The notes under the pieces were generated by a model. That model was not told the origin of the DNA, made no database searches, and saw only the letters and a list, made by a program, of their open reading frames with translations. Below are positions 16,385 to 26,116 of a DNA stretch of 64,000 bases, piece by piece. Within the stretch, counting starts at the first letter, position 1; each line of letters begins with the position of its first letter. Origin of the DNA: Desulfopila aestuarii DSM 18488 (lineage in GTDB: Bacteria > Desulfobacterota > Desulfobulbia > Desulfobulbales > Desulfocapsaceae); contig NZ_FRFE01000020.1 in assembly GCF_900143695.1 (NCBI RefSeq), positions 41,164 through 105,163 on the forward strand, given 5' to 3'. A program made the translations under genes and the position numbers.

Positions 16385-18823
16385 ATGCCAATGAAACAAA
16401 CGACCATAGCCATTTTCTGCCTCTTTATATTTTTCTGCAATCATAATGCTGCGGCGGAGTCAACGCTTGTGAAAATTGCCAAAGCAGATGGCAAGGATAT
16501 CGCTCAGGTATTTTTTTCTTTTGACAGCTTGCCAAAATACTCTCAGAAAATCGGTAATAAACGTATCGACATACTCCTTGAGAAAACGAGAAGGGCGGAG
16601 GAATTCCAACTTTTCGCAACCGATGATCGTATCATCAGGGTTGTTCCGACTACCCGTAACGACATGACAATCGTCTCGTTTTTCTTCCGCTACCAACCCC
16701 AGAAGGTCCAACTTGATACATCAAGTGACGGGAAACTTGTTCTCGAAATCCTTCTGGGTAATCGTTACAGCCGTTCGTACCAGGATCTTTCAGAACGCCT
16801 CAAGGGACTCACCGTGGTGGAAGAAGAAAAGATTGATTATAGCAACCCTTTGCTCTCGTCTCCCTATGCATATAACTGGAAAAGTTTTATCCAGTTATAT
16901 GAGCCGCCAATCAACATCTCTGTGCCAATTGAATACACCACGCCCCCTTTTCCTGCTATTGCCCTGATTCCCCCTGGACTTGAAAAGAACAGCGAATTAC
17001 TACCAGCCGAAATGTTGCAAACTGCCGCATTAGGCGACTGGAACACCCTTGTTCCACTCTTTCTCGACCTTTTAAAGGCGCCCAATGGACTTGAAAACCA
17101 GAAAATGATCGCCCTCACCTATGGCGAAGTGCTTTTGCGAGCCGGTGATTACGAGGGGGCCTTTAAGCAACTCTATCTGCTGAAGGAAAAATACCCTGAT
17201 GAGCATATCGGCATTATCGCCAAATACCTGCTTATCCTGCTCGATGCCAAATTCCGTGACCCTTACCTGGCCGACTATAACTTTCGCGAGATGGAGCAGC
17301 TTATAACTCCTGATCACCCCCTTGCACCCTACCTTCTTTTATCCCGGGTCGAAACGGCACTTGCCACAAAACAGTTTGAACAAGCCCGACTGCTCCTTAA
17401 TCGAGATGATATTGCCTTCCCCGGCAACACGCAGAAAATTCGTGAACTCCGGCAAGGCGACTATTACAACGGCACAGCCCAGCTCGTCAAAGCCTACGTG
17501 TCATATGTGCTTTTAAAGGACAGTACGTTACTCCACGCCCATCCATATTCGCAAAATGGCTACTGTAACACCATCTATCTCCAGAAAAAGTTTGAACAGG
17601 CTGCTTCCTGCTATCGCGAGCTTGCCCCGCGGGTCAGCGATACCGCTGCTCTTGGACTGATATCGTATCGAACCAGTATGGCGGAACTCCATTTCCAAGG
17701 CGGTAACACCATCATTTCAGGCTTTGCACGGGTTGCAGATGCCTTCCCCGACACTGAAGCCGGATCCCGGGCAGCCATAAAGCAAACCGATCTGAAATTT
17801 CTCTACAATACGAACTGGGGCAAACAAGCAGCTGATCAATACAATCAGATTGCCGCAACTTCTGTTCTACGACCTACAGTGGCGGAAGCATCATTCAAAG
17901 AGGCCATCGTCTGGTCACTCATAGGCCAAAAAGGCAAGGCCATTGAACTCTTAACCGATTTTTTACGGAATTTCAGGATATCGGATATTCGGGACAGCGC
18001 CTTGGCCCTGCTGATCGATCTCCTGCCAGGGGAAATCGAGCGACTCATCAAAGAAGGAAAAAACATGGAGGCCCTCGTGCTCGCCAAGCAAAACAGGGAA
18101 CTCTTCCAAAATAATTGGATCAGCCTTCAGTTACTGGCACAAATTGCCGAAGCTTACCAGAAGGTCGGCATATACAGTGAAGCCCAGCGAGTGTACCTCT
18201 ACCTGCTCGAGATGAGTGATGTAGATAAACGCGAACAGTACTTTTTGCCACTCGTTCGAGCGGCATTTGAGCAGGGAGAGTACAGTCTTGTTGAGGATTT
18301 TGGTTCCCAATACAATTACAACTACGGCCAAGGAAACGACAATCTCGCAATTTTGCTGCTTCGCATAAAAGCATTGATCGCCACCTCCCGCTTTGATGAA
18401 GCGGGAGCACTACTGCCTTCGCCTCTACCTGAAAATACGGAGTTACAATTATTGGCAGCTGATATCTATTTTCATGACCTGAATTACGCCAGTAGCCGAG
18501 AAGTTCTCGAGAGACTTAACGACAGGAAGATACCACTTCCTATCGACGCCCAATTCCGACTCGCAGAGAGCAAATACCAACTGGCCGATTACCCAGGTGC
18601 TGCAACACTTTTTACGGCTCTTGTCGATAGCAAAACCATTGGTCAACAATCCCTGTTTCGGCTGGCACAGATTGAGCGTAAGCAAGGTAATGAAGAGAAC
18701 GCCCTAAAACTCTTCCGAAAAATTGTCGACAAAGGAACAGATGACCTTTGGAAACAGTATGCCCAAAAAGAAATTGAATACTCTGAGTTGAACTCCAGCA
18801 TCGAAAAGATGACAAATCCATAA
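16385..18823 (+). CDS. Exported TPR protein at the head of the flagellar operon
   Basis: The 812-residue protein has a signal peptide (about 1-25). A beta-rich N-terminal domain of about 100 residues follows, reminiscent of AMIN-type domains. From about residue 200 there is a long alpha-solenoid of TPR-like repeats, for example GDYEGAFKQLYLLKEKYP and ADYPGAATLFTALVD. It is probably periplasmic. Only 30 bases separate it from flgB and it has its own sigma-54 site, so it is likely a flagellar accessory protein. A role in assembling or stabilising a periplasmic motor part is inference. An in-frame ATG two codons later is an equal start. Confidence 0.7.
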   Translation: MPMKQTTIAIFCLFIFFCNHNAAAESTLVKIAKADGKDIAQVFFSFDSLPKYSQKIGNKRIDILLEKTRRAEEFQLFATDDRIIRVVPTTRNDMTIVSFFFRYQPQKVQLDTSSDGKLVLEILLGNRYSRSYQDLSERLKGLTVVEEEKIDYSNPLLSSPYAYNWKSFIQLYEPPINISVPIEYTTPPFPAIALIPPGLEKNSELLPAEMLQTAALGDWNTLVPLFLDLLKAPNGLENQKMIALTYGEVLLRAGDYEGAFKQLYLLKEKYPDEHIGIIAKYLLILLDAKFRDPYLADYNFREMEQLITPDHPLAPYLLLSRVETALATKQFEQARLLLNRDDIAFPGNTQKIRELRQGDYYNGTAQLVKAYVSYVLLKDSTLLHAHPYSQNGYCNTIYLQKKFEQAASCYRELAPRVSDTAALGLISYRTSMAELHFQGGNTIISGFARVADAFPDTEAGSRAAIKQTDLKFLYNTNWGKQAADQYNQIAATSVLRPTVAEASFKEAIVWSLIGQKGKAIELLTDFLRNFRISDIRDSALALLIDLLPGEIERLIKEGKNMEALVLAKQNRELFQNNWISLQLLAQIAEAYQKVGIYSEAQRVYLYLLEMSDVDKREQYFLPLVRAAFEQGEYSLVEDFGSQYNYNYGQGNDNLAILLLRIKALIATSRFDEAGALLPSPLPENTELQLLAADIYFHDLNYASSREVLERLNDRKIPLPIDAQFRLAESKYQLADYPGAATLFTALVDSKTIGQQSLFRLAQIERKQGNEENALKLFRKIVDKGTDDLWKQYAQKEIEYSELNSSIEKMTNP

Positions 18824-18853
18824 AATGCTGAACAGTTACAGGAGATATACTAA

Positions 18854-19270
18854 ATGATCCACACATCGCCGTTTGATTCCAGCACGCAAATCTTGGCCAA
18901 GGTCCTTGACCTCCGAGCCAGAAACCAACAGGTGATTGCCTCTAATATTGCCAACGCCGAAACACCAGGATATTCGCCTGCGACCTTCCACTTTGAAGAT
19001 GAACTACGTAGCGCCGTCTCCAAAAGTACCGTCTTGCCCCTCGCCGGTTCAAATGAGCGCCATATCGCCCCAACCCTTGGTAGCCTCGAATCGGTTCGCG
19101 GAACAATCACCACCACACCAGACCAGACAGGAATCGGTGACGAAAACGGGGTGAGTGTCGACGAAGAGATGATGAAGCTATCAGAAAACGAGCTGCTATA
19201 CGAAGCCGCAGCCCAACTGCTCAGAAAGAAACTCGGCATGATCAAGTATGTCGTTTCCGGCGGACAGTAA
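18854..19270 (+). CDS. flgB: Flagellar basal-body rod protein FlgB
   Basis: FlgB is a proximal rod subunit exported by the flagellar type III apparatus. The 138-residue protein has the rod-family N-terminal motif IASNIANAETPGY and a C-terminal helix (ENELLYEAAAQLLRKKLG) that packs in the rod. The length is normal for the family. CAGGAG lies before the ATG. It begins the flgB-flgC-fliE run. Confidence 0.95.
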   Translation: MIHTSPFDSSTQILAKVLDLRARNQQVIASNIANAETPGYSPATFHFEDELRSAVSKSTVLPLAGSNERHIAPTLGSLESVRGTITTTPDQTGIGDENGVSVDEEMMKLSENELLYEAAAQLLRKKLGMIKYVVSGGQ

Positions 19271-19304
19271 CAGGCTCCGGTCACTTCTAAACAGGAGAAA
19301 TTCT

Positions 19305-19736
19305 ATGGACTTATTTACGACTTTCAAAATAAGCGGATCCGCCCTGAAGGCCAACCGCATACGATTAAACACCATCAGTTCAAACCTCGCCAATGTTGAG
19401 ACGACTTCGACCCCAGAAGGTGGACCCTATAAGAAAAAATCGGTCTATTTTGAGTCAAAGCCAGTCAGCTTCAAAGAACATCTGGATAGCAACCTCCGTA
19501 ATGCCAGCCAGGGAGTTGAGGTCACCAAGATCATCGAAGACCAGGAACCTCCGCAGAAAGTCTTCAATCCTTCTCATCCTGATGCCAACGAAGAAGGATA
19601 CGTCGAAATGCCAAACGTAAGTGTACTCAAAGAAATGGTCGACATGATGTCCGCCACCCGATCCTACCAGGCCAATGTGACCACTATCAAATCCGCCAAA
19701 CGAATGGCATTAAAAGCCTTGGAAATAGGAGGATAA
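19305..19736 (+). CDS. flgC: Flagellar basal-body rod protein FlgC
   Basis: This 143-residue proximal rod subunit has the N-terminal motif ISSNLANVETTSTPEGGPY and the C-terminal signature SVLKEMVDMMSATRSYQANV. The ATG at 19305 follows AGGAGA, giving the family-typical start MDLFTTFKISGSAL, so longer in-frame starts are rejected. It lies 34 bases after flgB and 6 before fliE. Confidence 0.95.
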   Translation: MDLFTTFKISGSALKANRIRLNTISSNLANVETTSTPEGGPYKKKSVYFESKPVSFKEHLDSNLRNASQGVEVTKIIEDQEPPQKVFNPSHPDANEEGYVEMPNVSVLKEMVDMMSATRSYQANVTTIKSAKRMALKALEIGG

Positions 19737-19742
19737 TAACCT

Positions 19743-20042
19743 ATGAACAATACCATTCTCATAAGTCCGGCAAATCCCCTGCCGCTCCGGCAACCCGACA
19801 CCAGCAGTGTCAGTAAAGCCAAGGAGGGTTTTGGCGAACTGCTCACAAAAACCATCAATGAAGTGAACCAGCAACAGGTTGCAGGTGACGTCGCCTCTGA
19901 TAAGGTGCAAACCGGTGATGCAAAGCATCTCCATGAGGCGATGATCGCCATCGAGGAGGCAGATATTTCCCTTCGCATGCTAGTCCAGATGCGCAACAAG
20001 GTTCAACAGGCTTACGAAGAAATCATGCGATTGCAGATCTGA
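19743..20042 (+). CDS. fliE: Hook-basal body junction protein FliE
   Basis: FliE joins the MS-ring to the rod. The 99-residue protein has the family core GFGELLTKTINEVNQQQ and a C-terminal stretch ADISLRMLVQMRNKVQQAYEEIMR that closely follows other FliE proteins. It is the last gene of the short flgBC-fliE run. The gap to fliF is 177 bases and carries a possible promoter. Confidence 0.95.
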   Translation: MNNTILISPANPLPLRQPDTSSVSKAKEGFGELLTKTINEVNQQQVAGDVASDKVQTGDAKHLHEAMIAIEEADISLRMLVQMRNKVQQAYEEIMRLQI

Positions 20043-20075
20043 TGCGTGTATAAAGTTTACCTCTTTTTACAGAAC

Positions 20076-20091
20076 TGGCATTCGAATTGTA
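20076..20091 (+). promoter_or_regulatory. Possible sigma-54 promoter before fliF
   Basis: TGGCATTCGAATTGTA keeps the -24 element almost exactly and the TTG of -12, but has GT instead of GC. It lies about 130 bases before fliF. It is weaker than the site at 16340. Confidence 0.35.
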
Positions 20092-20219
20092 TGAACATAA
20101 GAACCAGCATAATCCCCTGAATTTTCTCAGGCCTACATGTCTGCATCGCACAATGTTTTACCCTCAACTTACCGGAACAATGAGTTTTACTCACGGAAGA
20201 GCTTAACAGGAACGAAAGT

Positions 20220-21845
20220 ATGGAAGCTGAACTCCAGAGAAATGCAGAAACCGGACTTGCCACCCCCCAGGCCCCGACCAGGAAAAACTTCCTGCAGCTG
20301 GCAAAGGATTGGCCAATGCCGAGAAAAATCGCCACAGGTGCGGTACTTCTCATCTGTATTGCGCTCTTTGCGGTGCTGATAATCCAGGCGAGGGTCGCCG
20401 ACCAGCAGCTGCTCTATGCCAACCTGACAGAGTCGGATGCTGCCTCGGTTGTCAATTGGCTAAAAGCCCAACGAATCCCCTACTCTCTGAAAAACAACGG
20501 TAAAAACATCTGGGTCCCCGCCGACAAACTCTATGAGACCCGCCTCGATTTGGCTGCCAACGGGTTACCAAGCGGAGGAAGTGTGGGTTTTGAAGTATTT
20601 GACAACCAGAGCTTTGCCCTCACGGATTATGTCCAGAAGGTAAATTATACCAGGGCATTGCAAGGAGAACTGGCACGTACGATTTCATCTCTCGAGCCTG
20701 TCGAATCGACCCGTGTCCATCTGGCTATCCCTGAAAAGCGATTATTCAAGGACCAGCAAAAACTCACCACTGCTTCGGTCATTGTTACGCTGGCACCTCA
20801 TCGCACCTTGAGCGGTGAGCAGGTGAAAGGGATCGTCCATATGGTGGCCGGCTCCATACCCGGCCTTGAGCCAGAGAATGTCAAAGTGATCGATTCAAGG
20901 GGAATGGTACTCGAGTCTGACGAACTCACCGATAAAGACAAAATGCTCTCCGTCGATATGCTCGCCTTCCAGCAGGAAGTGGAACACCGCATGGAAATGC
21001 GAGCCCAGGATCTTCTCGACAAGACCATGGGCACAGATAAGGCCATGGTACGGGTTACCGCTACCATCGATTTTTCCAAGGTAGAAAAGACGGAGGAGCT
21101 GTTTGATCCGGAAGAGCCTGTGATCCGTAGTGAGCAGATCGCCCAGGAAGCTAGTGGCACCACCAGCCAAGGAGGCATTCCCGGTGTAGAATCCAACCTG
21201 CAGGGCAATACCCAAGTCAGCAGCACCACCTCCCCGTCATCAAGCAGTAATACCCGAACCACCAATTACGAAATCAGCAAGACGGTCAGCAAGATCGTTA
21301 ATCCGGTAGGAACGGTTACTCAGGTCTCTGTTTCGGTACTTGTCGCCGACAAAGAAGAAAAAGACGCTGATGGAAAGATATTGCAGACAACCCGTACTCC
21401 AGAAGAGCTGACTTCCATACAAAACATGATTTCTGCAGCTCTCGGCCTGAGTCCTCAGCGAGGCGATCAGATTAATGTTATCTCTATGCCTTTTATAGAA
21501 ACACCCCCTGGCGCTGGCGATCAGGATCAAAGCCCCCTCATCGCGGAATCGATCTACCAGTATCTGCCGATTATCAAGATTGGACTGGTTTCCCTTGGGG
21601 CACTTCTGCTCTATTTTCTACTTATACGGCCGGTGATCAAGACGATGAAAGGCGAGGTTACCCAACATTACAAGACTGTTGAGGAGTTAGAGCGGGATCA
21701 GGCCGCCCGCCTTGCGGCTGAAGAGCAGGAAAGAATGGAGCCGCCTCCTTCAATAGATGACGATATTGTTCGAATCAGACGGGAAGTGATGCAAAACCAG
21801 GTCCCCGCCTCCTATATCGTGAAGAACTGGATCCAGGAAGGATAA
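20220..21845 (+). CDS. fliF: Flagellar MS-ring protein FliF
   Basis: FliF forms the ring in the cytoplasmic membrane on which the motor and export gate are built. The 541-residue protein has two membrane helices (about 38-60 and 440-463) flanking a large periplasmic part with ring-building motifs, for example VDFEVFDN-like GFEVFDNQSFALTDYVQKVN. The cytoplasmic tail (about 465-541) should bind FliG; fliG starts 4 bases after the stop. A Ser/Thr-rich loop lies near 340-355. CAGGAA precedes the ATG. Confidence 0.96.
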   Translation: MEAELQRNAETGLATPQAPTRKNFLQLAKDWPMPRKIATGAVLLICIALFAVLIIQARVADQQLLYANLTESDAASVVNWLKAQRIPYSLKNNGKNIWVPADKLYETRLDLAANGLPSGGSVGFEVFDNQSFALTDYVQKVNYTRALQGELARTISSLEPVESTRVHLAIPEKRLFKDQQKLTTASVIVTLAPHRTLSGEQVKGIVHMVAGSIPGLEPENVKVIDSRGMVLESDELTDKDKMLSVDMLAFQQEVEHRMEMRAQDLLDKTMGTDKAMVRVTATIDFSKVEKTEELFDPEEPVIRSEQIAQEASGTTSQGGIPGVESNLQGNTQVSSTTSPSSSSNTRTTNYEISKTVSKIVNPVGTVTQVSVSVLVADKEEKDADGKILQTTRTPEELTSIQNMISAALGLSPQRGDQINVISMPFIETPPGAGDQDQSPLIAESIYQYLPIIKIGLVSLGALLLYFLLIRPVIKTMKGEVTQHYKTVEELERDQAARLAAEEQERMEPPPSIDDDIVRIRREVMQNQVPASYIVKNWIQEG

Positions 21846-21849
21846 GTGC

Positions 21850-22854
21850 ATGGGAATTGAAACACTCACCGGCCTCAACAAGGCTGCTGTTCTTTTAATC
21901 TGCCTCGGAGAAGAAGCCACAGCGCGGATCTTCTCTGAGCTGTCCGATGATGAAATCCGCCAGGTTACCCGAACCATGGCAACGATCAACCATATCCCAA
22001 CGGACATTAAGGAAAAAGTGCTGGAGAGCTACAGGAAATCCCAGCAAGACTATGCCGGACTTTTCGTTAAAGGCCGTGATTTTGCAAAAAAATCCCTCGA
22101 GTCGATCTCAACCGATTCTCGCGGCAGACAACTGCTTGAACAATTTATTTCCGGCACCGAAACCCGATCCCTTGAGACCATTGCCCTTATGCATCCACGA
22201 ATGGTGGCAGGTTTGTTGGAAAAAGAGCATCCCCAGACTGTTGCCCTGGTACTTGCAACCCAGCACATCGAGCATGCCAGTGAAATACTTGCTCATCTCC
22301 CTGAAGAGCAACGTACCGATGTCGTCTATCGAATTGCCAAAATTGAAAAAGTTTCACCTGAGGTCATCTCCCGAATCGATGATGCACTCAATCGTGAAAT
22401 TGGCCTTGTTGCAAGCGCCGAACACCGGCAGGTCGGAGGACTCGAAAAAGTCGTCGACCTGCTTGGGCATTTAAAAGATAATATCGACGCCGAGATACTA
22501 GAAGCCATGGAAGAGACTGACCCTGACATGGCGGAAGAGATCAGAAAGAAGATGTTCACCTTTGAAAATCTGGTTGCCCTCGATGGTCGCTCTCTCCAGC
22601 TTATTCTACGAGAAGTCAATAATGACTCCCTCACTCTGGCTTTGAAGACCGCCTCCGACGAAATGCGAGAAAAGATTTTTGCAAACATGTCAGCCCGCGC
22701 TGCCGATATGATACGTGACGACCTTGATGCAATGGGTCCTGTCCGGCTCTCAGAAGTTGAGCTCATGCAGCAGTCCATTGTCAAGATCGCCATGAAGCTT
22801 GAAGAAGAAGGTAAACTGGTTATCGGCGCCGGAGGAAAAGATGAATTTGTCTAA
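21850..22854 (+). CDS. fliG: Motor switch protein FliG
   Basis: FliG is the rotor protein that meets the stator and transmits torque. The 334-residue protein has the middle-domain EHPQTVALVLA motif. Its C-terminal domain carries charged residues (DEMREKIFANMSARAADMIRDD) of the torque helix. Length and order match the family. Its last codons overlap the fliH start by 14 bases, which suggests coupled translation. Confidence 0.96.
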   Translation: MGIETLTGLNKAAVLLICLGEEATARIFSELSDDEIRQVTRTMATINHIPTDIKEKVLESYRKSQQDYAGLFVKGRDFAKKSLESISTDSRGRQLLEQFISGTETRSLETIALMHPRMVAGLLEKEHPQTVALVLATQHIEHASEILAHLPEEQRTDVVYRIAKIEKVSPEVISRIDDALNREIGLVASAEHRQVGGLEKVVDLLGHLKDNIDAEILEAMEETDPDMAEEIRKKMFTFENLVALDGRSLQLILREVNNDSLTLALKTASDEMREKIFANMSARAADMIRDDLDAMGPVRLSEVELMQQSIVKIAMKLEEEGKLVIGAGGKDEFV

Positions 22855-23674
22855 GGTTTACAGTACACAGGATACCTTCCAGCCCGAGGACATCATTAGC
22901 GCCAGGCTGGTGGAACCACCTGTTTTCAATCAATCCATCATTTCTTCTCGACTCAATGATAAAGGGTTTCAGCGACAGGAACTCACCGCAGAAACTGTGC
23001 GCCTAAAGGCTGCACCGGAAAAAATTGAGCCGACAGTAAACAACGGGGCGCAAATCCAACCGACGTCCGTCCCTCCTGATAAGCCAGCACAAGAAACTCA
23101 CCAGGAAAGCACTACCCAAGCACAACCCAAAAAAGAAAAAATCCCTGCCCCTCCACAGCCTCCACCTGGCGTGCCCCATGCCGAGGTAGATCGACTGGTG
23201 GCTGAAGCCTATGAAAAGGGGATTACTGAAGGTCTGCAACAGGCAGAACACGATTTTGGATCAGCAACAGCAGCCCTGATACTTGTCTGTCAACAACTTG
23301 ACACCCTTCGTGAAACCGTCATAAAAAACAGTGTCGGCGAAATCCAGGATCTGGTCATCGCCATCGCTGAAAAAATCATTCGCCATTCCGTTCAGGAACA
23401 GAGCGAGACCATTATTGACACTGTTGAGGAAGCAATTCAAAAAGCGGTCAAATCAGGAGAATTCTACATCTATGTCCATCCTGATGACTATACGGTGATT
23501 GCCGCCAAAGCTGATGAACTCATCGCTGGAATGAACGGTCTCAACAACATTGTCGTCAAAAAAGATACGACCGTAGACCGGGGTGGCTGTCGGGTCGAGT
23601 CGGATAATTGCACCGTAGACGGCACAATCACCAGCCAGCTGGAGATAGTTCGAGAGCATTTGCACGAACAATAG
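22841..23674 (+). CDS. fliH: Flagellar export ATPase regulator FliH
   Basis: FliH holds the FliI ATPase and links it to the C-ring. The ATG at 22841 is preceded by GGAGG inside fliG, giving 277 residues. An earlier in-frame TTG at 22799 lies deep in fliG and is rejected. The first 115 residues are Pro/Gln-rich and variable. The conserved part has AEAYEKGITEGLQQAEHDF, a coiled coil, and the C-terminal FliH/YscL domain ending in VDRGGCRVESDNCTVDGTI. Confidence 0.92.
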   Translation: MNLSKVYSTQDTFQPEDIISARLVEPPVFNQSIISSRLNDKGFQRQELTAETVRLKAAPEKIEPTVNNGAQIQPTSVPPDKPAQETHQESTTQAQPKKEKIPAPPQPPPGVPHAEVDRLVAEAYEKGITEGLQQAEHDFGSATAALILVCQQLDTLRETVIKNSVGEIQDLVIAIAEKIIRHSVQEQSETIIDTVEEAIQKAVKSGEFYIYVHPDDYTVIAAKADELIAGMNGLNNIVVKKDTTVDRGGCRVESDNCTVDGTITSQLEIVREHLHEQ

Positions 23675-23710
23675 CCCCACACAACCACCATAACTCTGGT
23701 AGCCGAATTC

Positions 23711-25066
23711 ATGCCCCCCCTTCAAATCTCACATCTCGCCAGTCTCAACACCATCAAGGTCTGGGGCAAAGTGACACGTATCATCGGTCTGGTCGTTGAA
23801 GGCTATTGCCCTTCCTCATCAATTGGCTCACTCTGCGAGATAATCCCCCGAGACGGAGGCGAACCGGTATTTGCTGAAATTGTCGGCTTCAGGGACCAAC
23901 AAGCGCTACTGATGCCCCTTGGGGACTTGCGTGGACTTGGACCGGGAAGTCGAATACGGGTTATTCGCGACAGTGCCACGATAAAGGTCGGCCCAAACCT
24001 TCTTGGCCGTGTTATCGACGGCATGGAACGACCGAGTGACGGTTTACCAGCTCCTGCCCTTACCGAGGAACTGCCTCTCTACGCCCCACCGCCCGGGCCG
24101 ATGCAGCGCCAGAATATCACTGATGTGCTTGATCTCGGTGTACGTGCTATCAATGGCCTCACGACCTGCGGCATGGGCCAACGTATGGGCATTATGGCCG
24201 GTTCCGGTGTCGGGAAAAGTGTATTGCTTGGTATGATGTCTCGTTACGCTAAAGCCGATATCAACGTTATCGCCCTTATCGGCGAGCGCGGCCGTGAAGT
24301 TCGTGAGTTTATTGAACGTGATCTCGGCAATGAAGGTCTTGCCCGTTCAGTATTGGTGGTCGTCACCTCTGATCAGTCACCACTGCTCCGAATGCGCGGA
24401 GCCTTTGTCGCCACGACCATAGCCGAATACTTCTGCAGGCAAGGCAAGAATGTCCTGCTCATGATGGATTCGGTTACCCGTTTTGCCATGGCTATGCGGG
24501 AGATTGGTCTGGCCGTGGGTGAACCGCCGACCACCAAAGGTTACACCCCTTCCGTTTTCGCAACTCTTCCCAAGCTGCTTGAGCGAGCCGGACGCTTCCG
24601 CGATCAGGGTTCAATCACAGGGATTTACACAGTTCTTGTCGACGGCGACGACATGACCGAACCTGTAGCCGATTCGGTCCGATCCATCCTCGATGGCCAT
24701 ATAGTATTGTCGAGAAGCATTGCCGCCCGCAACCATTATCCGGCAATCGATATACTGAATTCTGCAAGCAGGGTCATGCGCGACATTATTTCGTCACGCC
24801 ACCTAGAACTTGCAGGACGGGCAAGAAATGTCCTGGCAACATTTTCGGAAGCTGAAGACCTCATAAACATTGGCGCCTACGCCAGAGGCTCAAACGAAAA
24901 AATTGATTATGCTTTAGGAAAGATAGACCCTATCAATGAGTTTTTGCAGCAGCGATTCAATGAATCGACACCATTTAAAACGACAATAGAGCAGCTTGGT
25001 TCAATTCTCAGCGAACGAAAGGACGAGACCGTTCAGCCGAAGAACCGTCGGGAAGGCGATCGCTAG
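23711..25066 (+). CDS. fliI: Flagellum-specific ATPase FliI
   Basis: FliI powers or primes substrate unfolding and entry at the flagellar type III export gate. The 451-residue protein resembles the F1-ATPase beta subunit. It has Walker A GSGVGKS at 164-170, the ALIGERGREVREF segment, Walker B VLLMMDSVTRFAMA and the family stretch GYTPSVFATLPKLLERAGR. All catalytic elements are intact. It lies between its regulators fliH and fliJ. Confidence 0.97.
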   Translation: MPPLQISHLASLNTIKVWGKVTRIIGLVVEGYCPSSSIGSLCEIIPRDGGEPVFAEIVGFRDQQALLMPLGDLRGLGPGSRIRVIRDSATIKVGPNLLGRVIDGMERPSDGLPAPALTEELPLYAPPPGPMQRQNITDVLDLGVRAINGLTTCGMGQRMGIMAGSGVGKSVLLGMMSRYAKADINVIALIGERGREVREFIERDLGNEGLARSVLVVVTSDQSPLLRMRGAFVATTIAEYFCRQGKNVLLMMDSVTRFAMAMREIGLAVGEPPTTKGYTPSVFATLPKLLERAGRFRDQGSITGIYTVLVDGDDMTEPVADSVRSILDGHIVLSRSIAARNHYPAIDILNSASRVMRDIISSRHLELAGRARNVLATFSEAEDLINIGAYARGSNEKIDYALGKIDPINEFLQQRFNESTPFKTTIEQLGSILSERKDETVQPKNRREGDR

Positions 25067-25093
25067 CCTCTATTGAATTGTGGTGCGTAAGAG

Positions 25094-25525
25094 ATGAAAC
25101 CATTTGGTCTCGATACGGTACTCGATTACCGGCAGCGACTTGAGGATATTGCCAAAAACAATCTCGCTCAGGCCAGGCAGGCTGAAGAAGAGGTCAGGCA
25201 TCAACTCGAGAAAGAACAGGATCATTACCGCCAACTGGTGGCGACCATCGAACGTGTTCAGGAAATAGGTGTGAATATCATGGAACTTATTCACCATGAA
25301 GAGCACCTCAAATACATCAAAACACGGGTTATCGAACTGGAAAAAGAGTTGAAAAAGAAACGCGAACACATTGCCAGAACACGAAAAGAGCTGATGAAAA
25401 AAGCCAAAGACAGACAGGTCATGGAAAAACTCAAAGAACGGCAAAACGCAGACTGGCAACAGTATCTCAACAAAAAGGAAGCGGCAATACTCGATGAGAT
25501 CGCCATTATCTTCCACAACAAATAG
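25094..25525 (+). CDS. fliJ: Flagellar export protein FliJ
   Basis: This 143-residue, nearly all-helical coiled-coil protein begins FGLDTVLDYRQRLEDIAKNNLAQA, the usual FliJ opening. FliJ inserts into the FliI hexamer and carries chaperones to the gate, much like the gamma subunit of F1. Heptad-rich Lys/Glu stretches run from about 15 to 130. The position between fliI and motE agrees with the family. Sequence is weakly conserved, so context counts for much. Confidence 0.9.
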   Translation: MKPFGLDTVLDYRQRLEDIAKNNLAQARQAEEEVRHQLEKEQDHYRQLVATIERVQEIGVNIMELIHHEEHLKYIKTRVIELEKELKKKREHIARTRKELMKKAKDRQVMEKLKERQNADWQQYLNKKEAAILDEIAIIFHNK

Positions 25526-25534
25526 CAGGCTGCG

Positions 25535-26110
25535 ATGACAGATCATTTCATAGACAACAGATTCTTTTTGCGGATCACAAACCCCATCGGCAATGGGGCC
25601 GCAGTTATCATCCTGGCCTTCCTCATCAACACAATCATATCGGCAACAGTCATAGCTCAGAATGGTACACCCTCTCCCGAACAGTTCAATTCTGTTGAAG
25701 AACGTCGACTCTATAATTCTGTCGAGACCGAGCGTGCCGGTATCCGTGAGGAGAGAAAGGAACTTGATATGAAGAAAATCGAGCTAAAGAGCATCGAGGA
25801 GGGTGTCGATAAGAAACTAGCGGAGATAGATGCCAAACTTGAAGAAATGAAGGCGCTTCGTAAACAGATACAAACGCTGCTTGCGGCCAAATCCGAAGAA
25901 GAAGTGAAAAAGACTCAGGAACTGGCCAAAATCTATGAAAAGATGAGTCCGGACAAGGCTGCTCTTGCCCTCGCCGGACTGGATAAGCAGCTTGCCGCAG
26001 ACCTCCTTGCCAACATGAAGGTGAAATCGGCAGCCAAGATACTTGACCAGATATCCCAACAGAAAGCTAAGGAACTCAGTACAACATTCTCGACAATTCA
26101 GCTTGAGTGA
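25535..26110 (+). CDS. MotE-like stator chaperone with MgtE-N-like domain
   Basis: The 191-residue protein has one N-terminal membrane segment (about 20-42). A charged coiled coil follows (about 55-120), then a C-terminal domain KIYEKMSPDKAALALAGLDKQ resembling the MgtE N-terminal fold. This plan matches MotE, a periplasmic chaperone needed for the stator in some bacteria, which is often coded after fliJ. The 9-base gap from fliJ and 6-base gap to fliK support operon membership. The name is inferred from architecture. Confidence 0.75.
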   Translation: MTDHFIDNRFFLRITNPIGNGAAVIILAFLINTIISATVIAQNGTPSPEQFNSVEERRLYNSVETERAGIREERKELDMKKIELKSIEEGVDKKLAEIDAKLEEMKALRKQIQTLLAAKSEEEVKKTQELAKIYEKMSPDKAALALAGLDKQLAADLLANMKVKSAAKILDQISQQKAKELSTTFSTIQLE

Positions 26111-26116
26111 ATCTTT

